Positions 44,405 to 53,188 of a stretch of DNA of 64,000 nucleotides are shown one piece after another (within the stretch, counting starts at the first letter, position 1; the number at the start of each line of letters is the position of its first letter). Under the pieces are notes generated by a model. That model searched no databases. It was given only the letters and a program-made list of their open reading frames with translations, and had not been told where the DNA came from. The stretch comes from Clostridiales bacterium. GTDB lineage: Bacteria; Bacillota; Clostridia; Lachnospirales; Lachnospiraceae. Location: assembly GCA_015655075.1 (NCBI GenBank), contig JAATFT010000094.1, positions 26,853 to 90,852 on the forward strand. The letters are read 5' to 3'. Both the position numbers and the translations under genes were made by a program.

Positions 44405-47400
44405 TTATTTGTAATAACTTACCCCTGATTCGAAGATGTATTGGTTCTGGCTGCCGAATATATTAACCGCCACCCCATCTCCTCTCCGTTCGGAATGGGT
44501 CATTTTCCCAAGTACCCTGCCGTCGGGACTGGTGATTCCCTCAATGGCATAATAGGAGCCGTTGGGATTAAAATCTTCATCCATGGCAGGATTTCCGTCT
44601 AAGTCCACATACCTGGTAGCTACCTGGCCGTTTGCAATTAATTTTTTAATCCATTCCTCACCTGCAACAAAACGTCCCTCTCCATGGGAGGCAGGTATGG
44701 CGTAAACGCTGCCTAATTCCGCCTTGATAAGCCAGGGTGACTTATTGGATACCACCTTGGTATAAACGGATTTGGAGACATGACGGCCGATACTGTTGGT
44801 AGTTAAGGTAGGAGAATCTTCCTTTTGGGCCGTGATTTCACCATAAGGCACTAAACCTAATTTGATCAGAGCCTGGAAACCGTTGCAGATGCCAAGAACC
44901 AACCCGTCCCTCTTTTTAAGCAGATTATTGACTGCTTCTTTCATCCGTTCATTGCGGAACGCGGTTGCAATAAATTTACCGGAACCGTCGGGTTCATCAC
45001 CCGCTGAAAAACCTCCCGGAAACATAAGAATCTGTGCTTCGTTAATTCCTTTTTCAAAAGCTTCCACGGATTCCCTGATGTGTCCTGCATTCAGATTTTT
45101 AAATACGGCGGTATTTACCTCGGCACCCGCCAATTCAAAAGCCCTTAAACTGTCATATTCACAGTTTGTTCCCGGAAATACGGGAATAAATACCTTAGGC
45201 TTTGCTATTTTATTCCTGGCGATATAAACTGTTTTTGCATCAAAAACATACGCTTCCAATTTCTTATCCGGCCTACCGGACTCCGAACCGGAACTCGGAT
45301 CAAAGTAAACGGCAATTCCAGTATTAGTAGACGAACCGGTACGGGTGGGGAATACCTTTTCCAGGGTGCCCTTCCATGCAAATAAAGCTTCCTCCATGGA
45401 TACTTCTCCACTTATATAATGATGATGTTTTGTCTCACAATCATGACAATGTATTTCTTTCTCCATGGATGTTTCTTCCTCCCGGAAGATAAACTTAGCT
45501 TCGGATATCACCTTTCCAATCTGTTTGTAGGATATTTTCAGCTCATCAAGCCGGGCTATATCTGCCTCTGCAATTTCGGCAAGGATGGAGCCGTAATCCG
45601 GAGCAAATAATTCCCCGCCGTTAATTTCCCTGTTTATTTCAACACCCAGCCGATTGCCGAAAGCCATCTTGCTTACGGCCTCCGCAACACCATAAGCACC
45701 CAGGGCATAAGCGGATACCAGTACTTTTTCCCCCGCAAGTCTGCGTATCTTATCGTATTGAGCCATAAGCCGTTCATAAACCGGAAGGTCATATGCGTCT
45801 TTATCAATAGGGAATCTGACAAGCACATTGCCGGGTTTTTTTAACTCCGGTGTTATTACGTCCCCTACTTTGGCCACATTAACCGCAAAGGAAACTAAAG
45901 TCGGAGGAACATCAATATCATTAAAGGTACCCGACATACTGTCCTTACCGCCGACGGAGGGCAGCCCTAATTTCATCTGTGCGTCATAGGCGCCCAACAG
46001 CGCCGTTAAAGGTTCTCCCCAGCGTTTCCCATCGGTTCCAAGCCTCCTAAAGTATTCCTGGAAAGTAAAGCGGATTTTTGTATAATCGCCGCCCGCCGCC
46101 ACAATCTTGGCAACGGAGGAAATAATTGCATAAACTGCTCCGTGATAGGGACTCCAGCTTGAAAGGTAGGGATCAAACCCATAGCTCATCATGGTAACGG
46201 TATCACATTTGCCTCTTAATACCGGTAACTTTGCAATCATGGTCTGTATGGGGGTTAATTGGTATTTTCCGCCGTAAGGCATGGTTACGGTGGAAGCGCC
46301 GATGGAACTGTCGAACATTTCCACAAGGCCTTTTTTGGAACATACATTTAAATCGCTTAAAACCTTTAACCACTTTTCTTTTATATCAGGAATTGAAATA
46401 GTATCTCTTTTAAAATAATTAGCTTCCGCCTCCGGGGGTGTTATAACGGCATCTGCCTCCTGAGAGGCGCCGTTGGTATTGAGAAATGCCCTTGCTATGT
46501 TGACAATCTCTTTATCCTTCCAAACCATAACTAACCTTGGTTCTTTTGTAACCTCCGCCACAATGACTGCTTCCAGATTTTCTTCTTCTGCAAAGGCAAG
46601 CATCCGGTTTACATCTTTTTCCTCCACTACCACTGCCATTCTCTCCTGGGATTCCGAGATCGCCAGTTCCGTTCCGTCAAGTCCCGCATATTTTTTCGGC
46701 ACTTTATCCAGGTTGATATAAAGTCCGTCCGCCAATTCTCCGATGGCTACCGATACGCCGCCTGCTCCAAAGTCATTGCATTTCTTAATCAATTTACTTA
46801 CTTCTTCCCTTCGGAACAGACGCTGTAGCTTTCTTTCCGTAGGCGCATTTCCTTTCTGCACTTCGGCTCCGCAGGTTTCAATAGACTTTGTTGTATGGAC
46901 TTTGGAGGAACCTGTTGCGCCGCCGCAGCCGTCCCGGCCGGTTCTTCCTCCCATAAGAATAATCTTGTCTCCGGGTTCCGAATTCTTTCGGATTACATTT
47001 TTACGGGGAGCGGCTCCCACGACCGCGCCGATTTCCATTCTCTTTGCCACATAATCGGGATGATAAATCTCATCCACCAGCCCGGTTGCAAGTCCGACCT
47101 GATTGCCGTAGGAACTGTATCCCTTTGCCGCGCCGGTTACTATTTTTCTCTGGGGTAATTTACCTTTGAGAGTATCCTTTAGAGAAACCGTAGGATCTGC
47201 CGCCCCGGTAACGCGCATAGCCTGATATACATAACCTCTGCCCGATAAAGGGTCGCGGATTGCCCCGCCAAGGCAGGTTGCCGCTCCGCCGAAGGGTTCG
47301 ATTTCCGTTGGATGATTGTGGGTTTCATTTTTAAAAAACACCAGCCATTCCTCGGTTTTACCGTCAATTTCAACCGGCACCACGATGGAGCAGGCATTGA

Positions 47401-48301
47401 TTTCCTCGGAAACCTCCATATCTTCCAATTTGCCTTCCGCCTTTAATTTCTTCATGGCCATTATGGCAATATCCATTAAAGATATACATTTGTCATTTCT
47501 GCTCTGATACAGTATTTCCCGGTCGGAAAGGTATTTTTCATAAGCTTTTAGGATGGGCTCTTTATAATACCCGTCTTCAAACTTAATATTCTTTAATTCC
47601 GTTAAAAAAGTGGTATGTCTGCAATGATCCGACCAGTAGGTATCCAGCACACGGATTTCTGTCATGGAAGGATCCCGTTTTTCTTCCGTTTTAAAATAAT
47701 TTCGGATATGAAGAAAGTCCTTAAAAGTCATGGCAAGATTAAAGGACGTATACAATTCCTTTAGCTTCGTCTCCGACATGGAAATAAACCCTTCAAATAT
47801 AATAATCTCCGGGGGTTCTTCAAATACGGTTTCCAGCGTTTCCGGTTTTTCTTCATCCGTTTCCCTGGAATCAACGGGATTGATGCAATAAGCCTTTATT
47901 TTATCAAAATCTTCGTCGTTTAAATCACCGGACAGTACATAGGTGGCGGCGGAACGGATAACCGGTTCTTCATTTTCGTTTAATAATTTTACGCATTGCT
48001 CGGCAGAATCCGCCCTTTGGTCAAACTGTCCCGGTAAATACACAACCGTGAAGCTTCTGTCCTTTTCTCCGGTTTGAAAACCCTCCTCATATAACAGGTC
48101 TACAGGCGGTTCTGAAAATACGGTTCCCAAAGCTTTATGATAAGTTTCATCACTGATATTTTCTATATCATAGCGGATTAAAACCCTTACTTTCTTTAAA
48201 TTACTTATTCCAAGATAGCTTTTTATTTCATCGAATAATTCCTTCGCCCTTACAGCATAGGGGGCTTTCTTTTCCACATAAATTCTCTTCACACTGCTCA
48301 T
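44405..48301 (-). CDS. purL: Phosphoribosylformylglycinamidine synthase, single-chain
   Basis: 1298 residues. Catalyses the ATP- and glutamine-dependent conversion of FGAR to FGAM, the fourth step of purine synthesis. The N-terminal PurS-like region is followed by two AIRS-type synthetase halves (KNETHNHPTEIEPFGGAAT near residue 325; VGGKDSMSGTFND near 800) and a C-terminal class I glutaminase (~1040-1298) with nucleophile in LVLGICNGFQAL and PASHGEGRF carrying the His-Glu pair. This fused form, as in many Clostridia, replaces separate PurS, PurQ and PurL. The ATG at 48301 follows AAAGGA by eight bases. It stands alone, not in a pur operon, and no purine riboswitch is seen upstream. Confidence 0.95.
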   Translation of the reverse strand: MSSVKRIYVEKKAPYAVRAKELFDEIKSYLGISNLKKVRVLIRYDIENISDETYHKALGTVFSEPPVDLLYEEGFQTGEKDRSFTVVYLPGQFDQRADSAEQCVKLLNENEEPVIRSAATYVLSGDLNDEDFDKIKAYCINPVDSRETDEEKPETLETVFEEPPEIIIFEGFISMSETKLKELYTSFNLAMTFKDFLHIRNYFKTEEKRDPSMTEIRVLDTYWSDHCRHTTFLTELKNIKFEDGYYKEPILKAYEKYLSDREILYQSRNDKCISLMDIAIMAMKKLKAEGKLEDMEVSEEINACSIVVPVEIDGKTEEWLVFFKNETHNHPTEIEPFGGAATCLGGAIRDPLSGRGYVYQAMRVTGAADPTVSLKDTLKGKLPQRKIVTGAAKGYSSYGNQVGLATGLVDEIYHPDYVAKRMEIGAVVGAAPRKNVIRKNSEPGDKIILMGGRTGRDGCGGATGSSKVHTTKSIETCGAEVQKGNAPTERKLQRLFRREEVSKLIKKCNDFGAGGVSVAIGELADGLYINLDKVPKKYAGLDGTELAISESQERMAVVVEEKDVNRMLAFAEEENLEAVIVAEVTKEPRLVMVWKDKEIVNIARAFLNTNGASQEADAVITPPEAEANYFKRDTISIPDIKEKWLKVLSDLNVCSKKGLVEMFDSSIGASTVTMPYGGKYQLTPIQTMIAKLPVLRGKCDTVTMMSYGFDPYLSSWSPYHGAVYAIISSVAKIVAAGGDYTKIRFTFQEYFRRLGTDGKRWGEPLTALLGAYDAQMKLGLPSVGGKDSMSGTFNDIDVPPTLVSFAVNVAKVGDVITPELKKPGNVLVRFPIDKDAYDLPVYERLMAQYDKIRRLAGEKVLVSAYALGAYGVAEAVSKMAFGNRLGVEINREINGGELFAPDYGSILAEIAEADIARLDELKISYKQIGKVISEAKFIFREEETSMEKEIHCHDCETKHHHYISGEVSMEEALFAWKGTLEKVFPTRTGSSTNTGIAVYFDPSSGSESGRPDKKLEAYVFDAKTVYIARNKIAKPKVFIPVFPGTNCEYDSLRAFELAGAEVNTAVFKNLNAGHIRESVEAFEKGINEAQILMFPGGFSAGDEPDGSGKFIATAFRNERMKEAVNNLLKKRDGLVLGICNGFQALIKLGLVPYGEITAQKEDSPTLTTNSIGRHVSKSVYTKVVSNKSPWLIKAELGSVYAIPASHGEGRFVAGEEWIKKLIANGQVATRYVDLDGNPAMDEDFNPNGSYYAIEGITSPDGRVLGKMTHSERRGDGVAVNIFGSQNQYIFESGVSYYK

Positions 48302-48375
48302 AGTCATTATCCTTTCCATATACCGGCGGTATCGTCAGAGCGTATCAATTGTTTTTGTCGTTTCTATTTTCCGCT

Positions 48376-48520
48376 GCCATTATAATATAACACAGCAATA
48401 TCTTAAATTTGGAGCATCATGATATCATAATAAGTAGTATCTTAAACTTGGGGCACTCTTATAGCATAACAAGTAATAGTAATATCCTTAAATATATGGG
48501 ACCATTATAGCATAATACGT
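48376..48520. repeat. Imperfect ~41-bp tandem repeat upstream of purL
   Basis: Three units (about 48398-48438, 48439-48480, 48481-48519) built from a TATCTTAAA-TTGG half and an ATA-ATAA half; a partial fourth at 48376-48397 has only the second half. Lies in the 374-bp gap between purL and the MBL-fold gene, which otherwise holds only AT-rich promoter-like DNA. Confidence 0.55.
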
Positions 48521-48675
48521 TTTATAAATAAAATTAATATATATAAACATATTAATTAGGAATACTAATGTAATAACCGGGTATAATTTTATATGTTTTG
48601 CCTGCCGTTTGCCATTATCCATCTATACAAATTCCTGTATTTGAGGTAGAATAAAAATAAGTAAGGAGGTATCTT

Positions 48676-49449
48676 ATGAAAATAACTTATATTCATCACA
48701 GTAGCTTTAGTATTGAAATGGAAAATGCGGTTATGCTTTTTGATTATTTTAAGGGAAATGTACCGTTGTTTGATACCAAAAAACATATTTTTGTATTTGT
48801 CAGCCATAAACATCCGGATCATTTTGACATGGGAATCTTTGAACTGGCAAAGACATATCCCTATATTACCTTCCTTTTATCCGACGATATACAAATGGAT
48901 GAAGCTCATATGGATCGAAAGCATATACCCCAGATAAGCAGACCCCATATTTTATCCATCGGGAAGAATGAATCCATATTCCTGCCCATAAGAAAAGGCT
49001 CCGGTAAAAGGGAAGAATCCGGGACCGCGGATGCAGAGAAGCCCGGTCTCTATGTGGAAACCCTGGCCTCTACGGATGAAGGCGTTGCATTTATCATTGC
49101 CTGCAATAACCAGGTGATCTATCATGCCGGTGATTTAAACTGGTGGTCCTGGGATGGGGAAACACAGGAAGAGTATATGGATATGACTAACCGTTTCCAG
49201 AGAGAGATGGCTAAAATAAAGGGGCGGGAATTTGACGCAGCCTTTGTTCCTTTAGATCCAAGGCAGGAAAACCGTTTCTGGTGGGGCTTCGATTATTTCA
49301 TGAAGACAACACAGACAAAGCTTGTTTTCCCCATGCATTTCTGGAAGGATTATTCCGTCATTACCAAATTAAAAAATATGGAAAAAGCAAAGGAATATTT
49401 TAATAAAATTGCGGATATAAAAGAAGAAGGACAGATTTTTCTTGTCTGA
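48676..49449 (+). CDS. MBL-fold metal-dependent hydrolase
   Basis: 257 residues of the metallo-beta-lactamase superfamily, UlaG/YtnP-like short form. The metal motif HxHxDH is at 44-49 (SHKHPDHFD), a second ligand region is YHAGDLNWW near residue 155, and a late histidine lies in FPMHFW near 224. Cytoplasmic, no signal peptide. AAGGAGG precedes the ATG. Members include lactonases, phosphodiesterases and RNases, so the substrate is open. Confidence 0.8.
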   Translation: MKITYIHHSSFSIEMENAVMLFDYFKGNVPLFDTKKHIFVFVSHKHPDHFDMGIFELAKTYPYITFLLSDDIQMDEAHMDRKHIPQISRPHILSIGKNESIFLPIRKGSGKREESGTADAEKPGLYVETLASTDEGVAFIIACNNQVIYHAGDLNWWSWDGETQEEYMDMTNRFQREMAKIKGREFDAAFVPLDPRQENRFWWGFDYFMKTTQTKLVFPMHFWKDYSVITKLKNMEKAKEYFNKIADIKEEGQIFLV

Positions 49450-49556
49450 CAAAACCTGATTTTAAAGTGGCGCATGGTTCACGGACAAGGTGTGCCAAGT
49501 GCGCAGACTAATTCTATTAAGGTATATACAATCGCAGGGAATACCTGTTTGATATC

Positions 49557-49727
49557 GCCAAAAGCGTGTTTGAAAAATCATTGCACCGTTTTGACCTCCC
49601 CACTTTGCGGTATGCTGCGTCACAATTTTGAAAACGTAGCCCCCACTACGCTCCAAAAATTGCTCCTTACCTCTCACAAAGTGGAACACCCAACCCGGCA
49701 CAAGCATTTTACAAACATACACTTGGC
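49557..49727. mobile_element. MITE-like palindromic element, family A, copy 2
   Basis: 171 bp, closely similar to 12834-13005: ends GCCAAAAGCGTGTTTGAAAA and, inverted, GCCAAGTGTATGTTTGTAAAA. The interior (CACTTTGCGGTATGCTGCGT, CCACTACGCTCC) matches copy 1 with scattered changes. Inserted 65 bp upstream of the VOC gene. Confidence 0.8.
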
Positions 49728-49791
49728 TGAAAGAAAATATAAATTAAGAAAGGTCGCCGCAAACCCGTTGCGGTATATATGGGTATATAAT

Positions 49792-50160
49792 ATGAAATTT
49801 AAATTTGCACATAACAACCTGAATGTAATTAACCTGGAAAAATCTATTAAATTTTATGAAGAAGCTTTGGGGCTTAAGGTAACGAGAAAAATAGAGCCGG
49901 AAGACGGAAGTTTTATTATCGTTTACTTAGGTGATAACGAAACCTCCCATCTGCTGGAATTAACCTGGCTCAGTGACTGGGAGCATCCTTACGACCTGGG
50001 GGATAATGAATTCCATCTGGCTTTTAGTACGGATGATTTTGAAGCTGCCCATAATAAACATAAGGAAATGAACTGCATCTGTTATGAAAATACGGCTATG
50101 GGCATTTACTTTATCAGCGATCCGGATGGTTATTGGTTAGAGATTATACCCGTCAAATAA
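49792..50160 (+). CDS. VOC-family protein, glyoxalase I-like
   Basis: 122 residues, two beta-alpha-beta-beta-beta modules of the vicinal oxygen chelate fold. Metal ligands of glyoxalase I type are visible: His7 (FAHNNLNV), Glu in LLELTW, His in EFHLAFST and Glu in YWLEIIPV. Likely lactoylglutathione-lyase-like detoxification of 2-oxoaldehydes, but the family also includes dioxygenases and resistance proteins. The RBS is poor; the nearest purine-rich run is GGG, so translation may be weak. Confidence 0.8.
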   Translation: MKFKFAHNNLNVINLEKSIKFYEEALGLKVTRKIEPEDGSFIIVYLGDNETSHLLELTWLSDWEHPYDLGDNEFHLAFSTDDFEAAHNKHKEMNCICYENTAMGIYFISDPDGYWLEIIPVK

Positions 50161-50162
50161 CA

Positions 50163-50234
50163 GAGTACTCTCGGAAACTCTTTGTATGCAGATTTGCCGC
50201 AAAGATGCGTACAGGGGAGTTTTCGAGAGTGCTC
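50163..50234. mobile_element. MITE-like hairpin element, family B, short copy
   Basis: 72 bp. Termini GAGTACTCTCGGAAACTC (50163-50180) and inverse GAGTTTTCGAGAGTGCTC (50217-50234); the interior TGTATGCAGATTTGC pairs with GCAAAGATGCGTACA, so the element is one hairpin. The 163-bp copy at 63275 has the same base plus an extra central stem. It ends 24 bp before the lysR start codon. Confidence 0.8.
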
Positions 50235-50257
50235 ATAACAAAGAAAGGATACTCCCC

Positions 50258-51142
50258 ATGGATATTAATTATGAATTATATAAAGTGTTTTACTATGTGG
50301 CAAAAACCTTGAGCTTTTCAGAAGCCGCAGCGTCACTTTTTATATCTCAGTCCGCCGTGAGTCAGTCAATTAAAGTATTAGAGACAAATTTAAGCCAGTC
50401 TTTATTTACCCGCAGTACGAAAAAAGTTACTCTGACCAAAGAAGGAGAACTCTTATTTAAGCACATTGAGCCGGCAATAAATTTAATCAGCCGCGGCGAG
50501 AATCAGCTTCTGGAAGCGGCCGCACTGGGTGAAAGCCAATTACGGCTGGGCGCCAGTGATACCATATGCAGGTACTATCTGGTTCCGTTTTTAGACGATT
50601 TTCACAGTAAATATCCCGATATTCATATTAAGGTAACCAACGGCACTTCCTTACAGTGTGCGAAAATGCTGGAGTCCAACGAGGTTGATATTATTGTAAC
50701 CAACTCTCCTAACTCGGCTTTGGTTAACAGTATGGAAATCGAACCCATACTTGAATTTAAGGACGTATTTATCGGCAATTCCGACTTTTTTCCAATTAAG
50801 GAAGAACCTTATTCTTTGGAGGAATTATTGGATTTTCCTATCCTGATGCTTACGAAATACTCAACCACCAGTGAATTTCTTCATAATCTCTTTTTACAGC
50901 ATTCCCTGGATTTAGTTCCGGCTATCGAACTAAGCAGCAACGACTTACTCATTGATTTAGCTAAAATCGGACTTGGCATTGCATTTATACCGGATTTTTG
51001 CTTAAAAGGGACGTCCTCCAGGCTGATCCGAATCCAGGTGAAGGAAGCGCTGCCAACCAGGAAATTAGTTGCCGCCTATAACGGCAATATTCCCCTGTCC
51101 TCCGCCGCAAAATATTTTATAGAGCAATTGGTCCGGCCATAG
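50258..51142 (+). CDS. LysR-family transcriptional regulator
   Basis: 294 residues. The N-terminal winged HTH (VAKTLSFSEAAASLFISQSA, then VSQSIKVLE) spans 8-66, and a type 2 periplasmic-binding-like effector domain ~90-290. The ATG at 50258 has GAAAGGA eight bases upstream. Its promoter region is occupied by the family B hairpin. Targets unknown; the adjacent VOC gene on the same strand or the leftward operon at 51 kb are possibilities. Confidence 0.9.
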   Translation: MDINYELYKVFYYVAKTLSFSEAAASLFISQSAVSQSIKVLETNLSQSLFTRSTKKVTLTKEGELLFKHIEPAINLISRGENQLLEAAALGESQLRLGASDTICRYYLVPFLDDFHSKYPDIHIKVTNGTSLQCAKMLESNEVDIIVTNSPNSALVNSMEIEPILEFKDVFIGNSDFFPIKEEPYSLEELLDFPILMLTKYSTTSEFLHNLFLQHSLDLVPAIELSSNDLLIDLAKIGLGIAFIPDFCLKGTSSRLIRIQVKEALPTRKLVAAYNGNIPLSSAAKYFIEQLVRP

Positions 51143-51157
51143 GATGGACTGTTGCTC

Positions 51158-51198
51158 TTTTTTATCGAATAGGAAACCGCGTCCTATTCGATAAAAAA
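51158..51198. terminator. Bidirectional terminator after lysR
   Basis: A perfect 17-bp stem TTTTTTATCGAATAGGA (51158-51174) with 51182-51198, 7-nt loop, T-runs on each strand. It serves both lysR and the leftward heme-export operon end. Confidence 0.85.
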
Positions 51199-51232
51199 AC
51201 CGACGGTGGATACGCATGACGCCTGTTTTCTT

Positions 51233-51454
51233 TTAGTTTCCTTTACTGCTTAAAGGATTGCTTCTTTCCTCAAAAAAAGCACCGTTATCCGGATTGCATT
51301 CCGACTGAATATAATCCGCTTCGGGTACCACAGCCGGATCAATATTCATTCTCTGCCGGTCGTCCTTTGTTTTTATCTGTTCCTTAATCGAATTTGTATC
51401 GGTGGACGTTATTTTAATATTTGAGTCTTTTTCTGTATTTTGCTTCATACTCAT
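51233..51454 (-). CDS. Small hydrophilic hypothetical protein
   Basis: 73 residues, highly charged and rich in Lys, Asp, Asn and Ser, with no hydrophobic segment; probably disordered. No family recognised. AAAGGA precedes ATGs at 51454 and 51448. It follows the CydC-like gene by 96 bp on the same strand and precedes the terminator, so it may be the last gene of the heme operon. It could also be a spurious frame. Confidence 0.45.
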   Translation of the reverse strand: MSMKQNTEKDSNIKITSTDTNSIKEQIKTKDDRQRMNIDPAVVPEADYIQSECNPDNGAFFEERSNPLSSKGN

Positions 51455-51550
51455 CAATTCCTTTACGGTGATAATTACAACAGGTTACCTTGATAGCATT
51501 CCCCGTTTTTTACGAAACATGTACAGTCCAATATTTATTGTTACCGGCTT

Positions 51551-53188
51551 TTACATTTTACAGACTACGTCTGCGATATTCATTGTGGTCGCTTTATGGG
51601 ATACCAGGACAACCGTTTTTTCCCTGCTTTCCTCCAGCAGAGCTTTCAATATAATTCCTTCGTTCAGACTGTCTAAGTTGCTCGTGGGCTCATCCAGCAA
51701 AAGAAACGGCGCGTCATGGAGAAATGCTCTTGCAATTCCGATTCTCTGCCGTTCTCCTCCTGAAAGTTTATCGCCCAATTCGCCCACATCGGTGTCATAT
51801 CCGTTTGGCAGTGACTCAACAAATGCATGGAGCGACGCCTTTTTGGCTGCCGCCTCTATTTCTTCCCGTGTGGCGCCCTCCTTTGCCATACCGATATTTT
51901 CAGCAATGGAGGCATGAAATAAATGTGTTTCCTGGGTTACGTAATCTTCCATTTCACGCAGGTTTCTTGTATTGATCTGTCTGATGTCCCTGCCGGAAAT
52001 CGTAATTTTCCCTTCCTTTACATCAAAAAAACGCATCAGCAGTTTTAATAAGGTGGATTTGCCGCACCCGCTTTTTCCGTGAATCCCTATAATTTTATTA
52101 TGTTCAAAGGAAACGGATATATCTTTTAGAACATTTTCCGCCCCATAGCCAAAAGAAACCTCTTCACAAGCCGCCCTGTTAAATCCCACCGTCTCCTTTC
52201 CCGTTACTTGTGTTATTTCAGGGCTCTCTTCTAACAAATCCAGCACCCGGTTGCCGCTTGCCAGGGTATGCATCAGGTTATTGGAAAGATTACTCAGCGC
52301 GGTTACCGGCCCGAAGGAACCCATAATTGTAATAAAGGGAATCAGTATGCCGTCAAAAGCAACCCTGCCTCTGGAATAAAGCATAATCCCTGCTGCCAGA
52401 ACCGTCATGGAGAATAAAACGATTCCGCTTTCATTCATTATTTTAGTTATCCCCTCCAGCTTTTTCATTTTCTTCTGCTCATTTTCCAAAGTCTGGGCCC
52501 TCTGCCTCATTTCCTCCTGTCTCTTTTCTCCTGACTGATATTGCAGGATTTCTGTTAATCCCCTTAAACTGTCAAGCAGAAAGCTGTTCATTTCACCAAT
52601 GGAATTCCGGCAGATAAGGGCCTGTTCCTTTCCCGCCTTTGAAAGCAGAAGGGGAAACACCGCTCCTATTATAAAATATGCTATTACGGCGATAACTCCA
52701 TATATAATATGAAAGCTGCTTAAATAAGCGCTCACTGCCACAGAAGTAATAACGGCAATTATAACGGGGGAAATAGTATGCGCATAAAATACCTCCAGTA
52801 ATTCGATGTCGCTTGTTATGATGGAAATCAGATTTCCCTTTTCCCTGCCTTCCAGTTTTGCCGGAGCCAGCTTCCTTAATACGGCAAAAACCCGGTGCCT
52901 GATCAGTGCCAACAGCTTAAACGCAATATAATGGTTGCATATCTGCTCCCCATAGCGCAGGAACCCCCGTGATACCGCACAAATACATAATATAGTAAAA
53001 ATCAGACTTATGTTTAGACCTGTGCCAATGCCCAGCACTTCAAGCATTGCATAACCGCCCAGGGTAGTTATTGCAATTGCGCATAAATTCCCCACTGCTC
53101 CAAGCAAAACGGCAAGGAACATAATATGTATCAAAGGTTTAACCAGCCCCGCTAATTTTCCCATTACCACAATCCCTTTTCTATGCAC
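51551..53188 (-). CDS. CydC-like ABC exporter subunit
   Basis: 545 residues: six transmembrane segments (~10-310) then an ATPase domain with Walker A HGKSGCGKST, signature LSGGERQR and Walker B LLLDEPTSNLD with catalytic Glu. With the upstream gene it forms a heterodimer of the CydDC type, which in E. coli exports cysteine/glutathione and binds heme. Here it ends a heme-acquisition operon, so heme or thiol export is plausible. The GTG start at 53188 has AGGAGG at eight bases; an ATG at 53164 with AAGGG is the alternative. Confidence 0.82.
   Translation of the reverse strand: MHRKGIVVMGKLAGLVKPLIHIMFLAVLLGAVGNLCAIAITTLGGYAMLEVLGIGTGLNISLIFTILCICAVSRGFLRYGEQICNHYIAFKLLALIRHRVFAVLRKLAPAKLEGREKGNLISIITSDIELLEVFYAHTISPVIIAVITSVAVSAYLSSFHIIYGVIAVIAYFIIGAVFPLLLSKAGKEQALICRNSIGEMNSFLLDSLRGLTEILQYQSGEKRQEEMRQRAQTLENEQKKMKKLEGITKIMNESGIVLFSMTVLAAGIMLYSRGRVAFDGILIPFITIMGSFGPVTALSNLSNNLMHTLASGNRVLDLLEESPEITQVTGKETVGFNRAACEEVSFGYGAENVLKDISVSFEHNKIIGIHGKSGCGKSTLLKLLMRFFDVKEGKITISGRDIRQINTRNLREMEDYVTQETHLFHASIAENIGMAKEGATREEIEAAAKKASLHAFVESLPNGYDTDVGELGDKLSGGERQRIGIARAFLHDAPFLLLDEPTSNLDSLNEGIILKALLEESREKTVVLVSHKATTMNIADVVCKM

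Noticed and set aside
48302..48400. Possible purine riboswitch before purL
   Set aside because: None of the conserved loop or junction sequences of the purine aptamer can be found on the coding strand.
48376..48520. CRISPR-like array
   Set aside because: Units are adjacent and imperfect, with no constant repeat alternating with unique spacers, and no cas genes are present.
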